Shown: positions 36,815 through 41,864 of the stretch, one piece after another | Numbering within the stretch: the stretch's first letter is position 1 | Layout: every line of letters begins with the position of its first letter | NCBI RefSeq assembly: GCF_000173355.1 | Contig: NZ_ABXA01000010.1 | Location: 1 to 41,864 of the forward strand | Direction of reading: 5' to 3' | Source: Anaerococcus hydrogenalis DSM 7454 | GTDB lineage: Bacteria; Bacillota; Clostridia; Tissierellales; Peptoniphilaceae | DNA: 41,864 nt | The notes under the pieces: model-generated | Seen by the model: only the letters and a program-made list of their open reading frames with translations | Told to the model about the DNA's origin: nothing | Databases searched by the model: none | Program-made: the position numbers and the translations under genes

Positions 36815-37007
36815 GAGATCTCTCCACACTAAAACTCATTTGCTAGGCAAATTTCTCCGTGCTTATGAAAACTCATTTGCTTCGCAAATTCCTCCGTGCT
36901 TTCGCACTAGTTTTCAGGATTTATAACCGAAATCAACGGTTATAAATCTGCACTAGTTTTAGGGATAAATATGCCAAATCAAGGCATATTTATCTGGTCG
37001 ATATGGG
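36815..37007 (+). repeat. Family 1 structured repeat, copy C main unit with nested module
   Basis: Outer stem and arms as in copies A and B, but arm 1 contains an added second module: GAAAACT ... AGTTTTC enclosing ATTTGC-TTC-GCAAAT and GTGC-TTTC-GCAC, then hairpin ATTTATAACCG - AAATCAA - CGGTTATAAAT. After it the ordinary arm 2 ATAAATATGCC - AAATCAA - GGCATATTTAT follows. The outer right end carries one change (GATATGGG for GAGATGGG). With the unit at 37153-37179 it forms a 365-bp element. The surrounding gap 36644-37239 holds only this, the acn promoter and the proC terminator. Confidence 0.87.
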
Positions 37008-37152
37008 TAATTGTTGAATTTTTTTAATTGCTAAAGTTTTAATAATAGTTTTATCCATCTATTTAAAATTTATTAATCTAAAATTTGATAAATTTATAAA
37101 TTGAAATTCAAAAAAATTATTTCCTTAAGCAATTAACTCCATAAAAAATCAA

Positions 37153-37179
37153 CCCATCTCGAGCCTGTCGAGAGATCTC
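37153..37179 (-). repeat. Family 1 minimal unit, right end of copy C
   Basis: Minus-strand GAGATCTCTCGACA followed by GGCTCGAGATGGG, 27 bases, identical to 26907-26933 except for one base. It is inverted relative to the main unit, 145 bp away. Confidence 0.8.
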
Positions 37180-37198
37180 TTGTATTATTTTTGCTGAT

Positions 37199-37232
37199 AA
37201 AAAAATCATGGGAATTTTTTAAAATCCCATGA
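37199..37232 (-). terminator. Terminator of proC
   Basis: Stem TCATGGGA / TCCCATGA around an AT-rich loop, followed by T7 on the minus strand, just after the proC stop. Confidence 0.85.
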
Positions 37233-37239
37233 ATTTAAC

Positions 37240-38007
37240 CTACATGTTTCTAGACTTATTAAATGAAGCCTCAACAGCCTTTATCAATCCTGCCCTAAAA
37301 TTATTTTCTTCTAAGGCCTTTACTCCTTCTATTGTTGTTCCTTTAGGACTTGTTACCTTATCTTTTAAAAGTCCTGGATGGTCTTTTGATTCTTGCATTA
37401 ATTTTGCAGAGCCTATTATAGTTTGGGCAATTAATTTATAAGAAATATCCCTTTTTAAGCCACAAAAAACAGCCCCATCAGATATGGCTTCCATAAATAA
37501 ATCTACAAAAGCAGGAAGACAACCATTTATAATACTTGCCGCATCAAATTGATTTTCGTCAATTTTTATGGCCTTACCAAAGGATGAAAAAATTGCTAAA
37601 ACATTTGAAAATTCTTCTTCACTTACTTTTGAATTTGGGCAAAGAATTGACATACCTTCACCAACAGATGCAGGAGTATTTGGCATGGTCATAACAATTT
37701 TTTTATCAGATCCCAATAAATTTTCAAGTTTTTCAAGAGTAAAACCTGCTGCAATTGAAATAAATACTTTATTATCCAATAAATCTTTAATCTCATCTAT
37801 TACATCCTCATAATAATTTGGTTTAACTGCCAAGATTATATAGTCAGAATTTTCTATAACTTCCCTATTTTCCATAATAGAGACATCTTTGTCCTTAAAA
37901 AATTCTAAATTAGATCCCCTATTAGACAAAAAAAGTTCATTTTTACCCAAAAGACCTTTAGCAATAGCAAAACCCATATTGCCAATGCCGATAACACCAA
38001 TTTTCAT
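37240..38007 (-). CDS. proC: Pyrroline-5-carboxylate reductase
   Basis: Last step of proline synthesis. It is 255 residues. Rossmann motif IGVIGIGNMGFAIAKGLL, then NYIILAVKP-like DYIILAVKPNYYED, SIAAGFTLEKLE, MPNTPASVGEGM and the C-terminal dimer signature (LIAQTIIGSAKLMQE, then HPGLLKDKVTSPKGTTIEGV). Start after AAGGAGG. It is separated from proA by a long repeat, so it does not form one simple operon with proBA. Confidence 0.95.
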   Translation of the reverse strand: MKIGVIGIGNMGFAIAKGLLGKNELFLSNRGSNLEFFKDKDVSIMENREVIENSDYIILAVKPNYYEDVIDEIKDLLDNKVFISIAAGFTLEKLENLLGSDKKIVMTMPNTPASVGEGMSILCPNSKVSEEEFSNVLAIFSSFGKAIKIDENQFDAASIINGCLPAFVDLFMEAISDGAVFCGLKRDISYKLIAQTIIGSAKLMQESKDHPGLLKDKVTSPKGTTIEGVKALEENNFRAGLIKAVEASFNKSRNM

Positions 38008-38069
38008 ATTTCCTCCTTATAGAAAAATATATTATTTATCTTAAAATTTATTAATGTATTAAAATTATT

Positions 38070-38528
38070 CTTCGTTATGTTAGGGCGGAGGAAATGGGGG
38101 AGTTTCGATTCTCCCCCTTTTTCCTCCCCCTAACGACCCCCACTTTTTGCCCCCCCTGCAAACGACCATTGCATGGAGCTAGTTTTGTAAGAAGCTGACG
38201 CTTCTTTCAGATTTTTATACTGACTGCTGTTTAAAAATAATTATAAATTTAAGTGAATTATTAGAGAAAAAAATCTTGAGATCTCTCCACTCCTTACAGT
38301 CGGTCGAGATGGGATATATTTTTATTTTACAATTTATCCAATTAAAAATTTTAATAAATTAGAAAAGTAAAATCCGACATAAGTCTATAAAAAACGAAAG
38401 AAACGCAAGTTTCTTTCTGATTTTTGCTCCCTGCAAGGGCCGGTTAAGGGGGTTCGTTAAAAGGGGTTTAAGGGGAAAAATTGTGGGGACAATCGGAAGT
38501 CCCCTAATTTGTCCCCTTAATAACGAAG
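38070..38528. repeat. Family 2 long GC-tract repeat, copy 2
   Basis: About 460 bp between proA (upstream) and proC. Starts CTTCGTTATGTTAGGGCGGA and ends near CGAAG at 38528. HP1 (38079-38134) has loop TTTCGATT and HP2 (38468-38520) loop AATCGGAA, as in copy 1, while the stems differ in sequence but still pair. Internal AGAAGC / GCTTCT and GAAAGAAAC / GTTTCTTTC hairpins are kept with changed loops. A family 1 unit occupies 38278-38313. Confidence 0.9.
38278..38313 (+). repeat. Family 1 minimal unit inside family 2 copy 2
   Basis: A 36-base unit, GAGATCTCTCC then TCCTTACAGTC then GGTCGAGATGGG, sitting where copy 1 of family 2 has unrelated AT-rich sequence. Confidence 0.75.
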
Positions 38529-38594
38529 GATTAAATAAGAACAGTAATTTATTAAAAAATTAAACTTAATTTTCTAAAATAATCTTAAAAAAGA

Positions 38595-39866
38595 TTATTC
38601 CCTAATTTGCCCTTCTCCCAAAATTACATATTTATAAGTTGTAAGTTCATTTAATCCAACTGGTCCTCTTGCATGAAGTCTTTGAGTTGAAATTCCTATT
38701 TCTGCTCCAAAGCCAAATTCTGAACCGTCTGTAAATCTTGTTGAGGCATTTACATAAACGCAAGCTGAGTCAACTTGGTTTACAAATTTATTTGCCTTAT
38801 CTATTTTTTCTGTGATTATTGCATCAGAATGTCCTGTGGAATATTTATAAATGTGGTCTATTGCTTCATCTATATTTTGAACTTCTTTTACTGAAAATTC
38901 GTAGTCTAAATATTCTTTTCCATAATCTTCATCGCTTGCAGGCATTGCTCCTTTTATTTTTTCTATCGAATTTTTGCAAGCATGGACTTTTAATTTGTAT
39001 TTTTCTACTATTTTATTTAGTCCATCATAAAAACTTTGGTCTATATCCTTATGAACGACCAAGCTTTCAAGGGCATTGCACACTCCTATTCTTTGGGTTT
39101 TGCCGTTTTCAAATATTTTTAAGGCTTTTTCAATGTCAGCATATTTATCAACATATAAGTGGCAATTTCCCACTCCTGTTTCAAGAGTTGGTACACTTGC
39201 ATTTTTTACAACTGCATTTATCAAAGATGCAGACCCTCTTGGAATTAATAAATCTACATAGCCATTTAATTGCATAAGTCCTGTTGATGAGTCCCTACTT
39301 GTATCATCAATTATTTGGACAATATTTTCATCAAAGCCTGTATTTTTTATTCCTTCTCTGATAGCTTTTGCTATTGCAAGAGAAGAATTTATAGCTTCTT
39401 TTCCACTTCTTAAAATTATGGTATTTGATGATTTTATAGCAAGAATTGATGCATCCAAGGTTACATTTGGTCTAGCCTCATAAATCATTGCCAAAGATCC
39501 TATTGCAACTGATTTTTTTCCAAGCAAAAGTCCATTTTCAAGAGTTCTCACATCTGTCATTTTTCCAATTGGATCTGGAAGTTTTATCATTTGATCAATC
39601 GATAAAATCATTGAATCAATTCTATCATCATCAAGTTTTAGCCTATCAAGAAGGCCTTCTGCCATATTATTTGAAAGGCCCTTATCATAATCTTTTTTAT
39701 TAGCAGCAAGTATATTTTGTCTATTTTCTTCTAGAGAAATTTTTATATTTTCTAAAATTTTATTTTTATCTTTTGTTGAAAGCTTTACAAAATCTTTTTT
39801 TGCCTTTTTGGAAAGCTCTCCCATTTTAATTAGTTTTTCTTTTAAAGATTGTTCCAATTTCTTCAC
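38595..39866 (-). CDS. proA: Glutamate-5-semialdehyde dehydrogenase (gamma-glutamyl phosphate reductase)
   Basis: Reduces glutamyl-5-phosphate to the semialdehyde. It is 423 residues from a GTG at 39866 (KKLEQSLKEKLIKMGELSKK), which overlaps the end of proB by about 40 bases; an ATG at 39824 is also in frame but has no SD. Motifs are MIYEARPNVTLDA, NTIILRSGKEAINSS, LIPRGSASLINAV, TGVGNCHLYVD, the catalytic Cys in RIGVCNALESLVVH and GFGAEIGISTQRLHARGPVG. Full-length members often start near the GTG equivalent; the start is not fully settled. Confidence 0.94.
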   Translation of the reverse strand: MKKLEQSLKEKLIKMGELSKKAKKDFVKLSTKDKNKILENIKISLEENRQNILAANKKDYDKGLSNNMAEGLLDRLKLDDDRIDSMILSIDQMIKLPDPIGKMTDVRTLENGLLLGKKSVAIGSLAMIYEARPNVTLDASILAIKSSNTIILRSGKEAINSSLAIAKAIREGIKNTGFDENIVQIIDDTSRDSSTGLMQLNGYVDLLIPRGSASLINAVVKNASVPTLETGVGNCHLYVDKYADIEKALKIFENGKTQRIGVCNALESLVVHKDIDQSFYDGLNKIVEKYKLKVHACKNSIEKIKGAMPASDEDYGKEYLDYEFSVKEVQNIDEAIDHIYKYSTGHSDAIITEKIDKANKFVNQVDSACVYVNASTRFTDGSEFGFGAEIGISTQRLHARGPVGLNELTTYKYVILGEGQIRE

Positions 39867-40620
39867 CTTTCACAATTTTTCTTATATTTTTCAAATCATT
39901 CGAATTTGCAATTATAGTATCAATTCCTTTTTCCATACAAAGGTTGGCCGCATTTATTTTTGTAGCCATTCCACCAGTACCTATATTTGAATAAGAATCT
40001 TTTCCCATTGCCCTTAATTTTTCATCAATTATATTAACTTCCTTAACTAATTTTGCATCCTTGTTTATCCTTGGATCATCAGTATAAAGCCCATCAATAT
40101 CTGATAAAAGCATTAATAAATCTGCATCTACTAATCTTGCTACAACTGATGATAGGGTATCATTATCCCCAAAATCTATTTCGTAAGTTGAAATCGTATC
40201 ATTTTCATTTACAATTGGAATAACTCCCATTTCCAACAAGTCGTTTATGGTATTTTTTGCATTAACATTCATAACCTTGTCGGTTTCTACCATTCTTGTA
40301 AGAAGAATTTGCCCAATAGAATAACCATATTCTGCAAAGGCTTTTAGGAAAGTATTCATCAAAGTTACTTGACCAACAGCAGCTGTAGCTTGTTTCTTAC
40401 TTATATCATTTCTCGGTCTTTTAACATTAAGTCTATTAGATCCTGTTGCTATAGCTCCTGATGAAACCAAGATAACTTTGATTCCTTTATTTTCTAAATT
40501 TACAATTTCCTTGGCCAAATCTTCTATTCTTTCGATATTTACTCCACCGTTTTCGTGGCTTACGGAAGAAGATCCAACTTTTATAACTATTTTTTTTAAT
40601 TCATTACTAAATTCTCTCAT
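39826..40620 (-). CDS. proB: Glutamate 5-kinase
   Basis: First step of proline synthesis, phosphorylating glutamate. It is 264 residues, the short form without a PUA domain. It contains VIKVGSSSVS, VILVSSGAIATGSNRL, QATAAVGQVTLMN, NENDTISTYEIDFGDND and MLLSDIDGLYT, then GTGGMATKI. It starts after GGTGAAAAAAT and overlaps proA, so the two are translated together. Confidence 0.95.
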   Translation of the reverse strand: MREFSNELKKIVIKVGSSSVSHENGGVNIERIEDLAKEIVNLENKGIKVILVSSGAIATGSNRLNVKRPRNDISKKQATAAVGQVTLMNTFLKAFAEYGYSIGQILLTRMVETDKVMNVNAKNTINDLLEMGVIPIVNENDTISTYEIDFGDNDTLSSVVARLVDADLLMLLSDIDGLYTDDPRINKDAKLVKEVNIIDEKLRAMGKDSYSNIGTGGMATKINAANLCMEKGIDTIIANSNDLKNIRKIVKGEEIGTIFKRKTN

Positions 40621-40670
40621 ATTTTTTCACCATCTTATATTTTATAAGAAAAAATAAAATTTAGCAATTT

Positions 40671-40693
40671 AAAACACCCTTTTGGGGTGTTTT
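40671..40693 (-). terminator. Terminator behind the TrpP-type gene
   Basis: Stem AAAACACCC / GGGTGTTTT around a short loop, between the trpP-type gene and proB, which are on the same strand, so it separates the two units. Confidence 0.7.
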
Positions 40694-40793
40694 CGATAAT
40701 AAAGCATTTTTTTAGGATATCTTAAAATAAAATGACTCCATTTATCTACAAATTTATTTTAAATTTTATACTTTTTGTACGGTTTTACCTCGA

Positions 40794-41315
40794 TTATCCT
40801 ATGGTCATTGCTAGCTTTCTATTGTACATATTCATTATCTTATCAAAAAATAATCCTACAAAAATATTTACACCTGCTGTTGGTATAACTAAGCTTACAA
40901 ACATTAATCCTAATCCCATACCTTCAGGAAGGGCTCCTGCTAGGTTCATCAATGATAAAAATACAAGACCAGAAATTGATGTTCCTAAAAAATATAAAGA
41001 TCCAATTGTAAAAATATTTTCCATATTTATTTTTTCCAAAAATTTAACAGCTACATATACAAACAAGGATGAAATAATCTTATCTACAAAATTTGGTAAA
41101 AATCCTCCCGGTGCATTTGTGGTAATTCCTGCCAAAATTCCCCCAGCTACCCCAACTAGAAGGGCAGTTTTCAAATCCTTATTTAAAATTATAATTGTAA
41201 ATACGCACACTAGCATAAAATCTGGCTTTACCATTCCTACAAAGCCTGGTATCAAGTGAAGTATTGTTCCTATAGCAAGTAAAAATGACGCTTGTGTTAT
41301 TGTTCTTGTTTTCAT
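40794..41315 (-). CDS. trpP: Tryptophan transporter TrpP-type membrane protein
   Basis: A 173-residue protein with five helices and no ATP-binding motif. It has the TrpP/ECF S-component features: N-terminal LLAIGTILHLIPGFVGMVKPDF, then GGILAGITTNAPGGFLPNFVDK, SLMNLAGALPEG. In Bacillus TrpP is a tryptophan importer under TRAP control; no such leader is visible here. It has its own AAGGAG ribosome site and starts upstream of the proBA unit. The TrpP family call is good, the substrate is inferred from family. Confidence 0.82.
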   Translation of the reverse strand: MKTRTITQASFLLAIGTILHLIPGFVGMVKPDFMLVCVFTIIILNKDLKTALLVGVAGGILAGITTNAPGGFLPNFVDKIISSLFVYVAVKFLEKINMENIFTIGSLYFLGTSISGLVFLSLMNLAGALPEGMGLGLMFVSLVIPTAGVNIFVGLFFDKIMNMYNRKLAMTIG

Positions 41316-41347
41316 TATTTTCTCCTTATTAAAATTTTCAATTAATC

Positions 41348-41372
41348 AAACTACCAGCTTAGCTGGTAGTTT
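41348..41372. repeat. Palindrome at the end of the IS200-like element
   Basis: AAACTACCAGC-TTA-GCTGGTAGTTT is a perfect hairpin at the downstream end of the IS200-type gene. Subterminal hairpins at element ends are a hallmark of IS200/IS605 transposition, and a second GCGCC / GGCGC hairpin follows. Confidence 0.65.
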
Positions 41373-41864
41373 GCACAGCGCCTATAAGGCGCGAATACCG
41401 GCACGCCCCTATTGGGGCTGTCGAGTATTCTGTCACATGCACCACTATCCCAACTACTGCTTAAGCAGTTTTTTATTGTTTTATTTACTGACTCTCCCGT
41501 AAACGGGTCATAGTATTCTTTTATACTTATTTGGTCAGTGTAATAATCTTCTTTTAATTGATTTTGTATATATTCTTTTATTTCTTTTCATTTCTTCCTA
41601 CTGTATCTACATAATATCCTCTACACCAAAAGTGTCTGTTGCCATATTTATATTTTAGGTTTGCGTGTCTATCGAATATTATCAGTGAACTTTTTCCTTT
41701 TAAATATCCCATTATTTGTGATATTGAGTACTTTGGTGGTATTTCTACCAGCATATGGATATGATCTGGACATAACTCTGCTTCTATTATGGTTTATCCC
41801 TTTTCTTGAGCATTAATTCTCGAAGTATGCTGCCTATGTCTTTTCTTAATTGTCTATATATTTC
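41351..41864 (-). pseudogene. IS200-family transposase TnpA, partial and frameshifted
   Basis: Y1 transposase of the IS200 type, open to the window edge. In one frame from the right edge: EIYRQLRKDIGSILREL. After probable extra bases near 41791 and 41815 it continues KGINIIEAELCPDHIHMLVE, with the HUH metal pair in DHIHM, then SQIMGYLKGKSSLIIFDRH, KYGNRHFWCRGYYVDTVG and NEKK-stop. Adding one base to the T4 run at 41585-41588 gives KEIKEYIQNQLKEDYYTDQ, with the catalytic Tyr in EYIQNQ, and an extended tail ending CANYQLSW. The number of breaks fits either base errors or decay. Confidence 0.85.

Overview
The window is AT-rich, low-GC Gram-positive chromosome. Cell-wall protein signals ending in KYATRKLSMGLVSC followed by a hydrophobic segment, the gene repertoire and the codon bias suggest an anaerobic Firmicute of the Peptoniphilaceae type, with Anaerococcus as the best guess. 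This is inference from family knowledge; no 16S gene or search was available.

Layout. 1-3.4 kb holds the start of a large YSIRK-type surface adhesin (minus strand, running off the left edge) and the remnant of a second wall-anchored protein. 3.5-8.7 kb holds uvrA and uvrB, separated by a structured repeat. 8.8-11.0 kb is an ArsR regulator with a P1B metal ATPase. 11.0-14.0 kb has a membrane protein, a small GNAT protein, an MFS transporter and an HD hydrolase. 14.0-20.4 kb has glutaminase, a long GC-tract repeat, type III glutamine synthetase, an SH3/NlpC-P60 wall hydrolase and glutamate dehydrogenase. 20.4-23.2 kb has a REP-associated tyrosine transposase flanked by REP-like sequences, a DUF1002 secreted protein and an Mrp/ApbC ATPase. 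23.3-26.0 kb is a T-box leader (specifier read as Lys AAA) and an amino-acid ABC transporter with a fused binding protein and permease. 27.0-31.9 kb is a TPP-riboswitch-controlled operon thiS-thiF-thiG-thiH-thiW-thiM-thiE. 32.3-36.7 kb is an operon acn-icd-gltA. 37.2-40.6 kb has proC, a second long repeat, proA and proB. 40.8-41.3 kb is a TrpP-type transporter, and an IS200-type transposase remnant ends the window.

Much of the metabolism converges on glutamate. Acn, Icd and citrate synthase make 2-oxoglutarate; glutamate dehydrogenase, glutaminase and glutamine synthetase interconvert 2-oxoglutarate, glutamate, glutamine and ammonia; ProB, ProA and ProC take glutamate to proline.

Two repeat families are the most unusual content. 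Family 1 (about 27-365 bp, ends AAGAGATCTCTC) folds as a cloverleaf-like structure with base-compensated arms around a conserved AAATCAA loop, and occurs near 6.5, 26.7, 37.0 and 38.3 kb. Family 2 (about 460-560 bp, near 15.3 and 38.3 kb) has inverted ends, G/C-tract hairpins, and two conserved hairpin loops that are complementary to each other. One family 1 unit sits inside a family 2 copy.

Caution: at least eight otherwise normal genes or gene parts are broken by a single-base change in a homopolymer run (surface protein twice, uvrA twice, mrp, the ABC transporter, thiH, the IS200 gene). This pattern looks like sequencing error more than biology, so those genes are annotated across the frameshifts.
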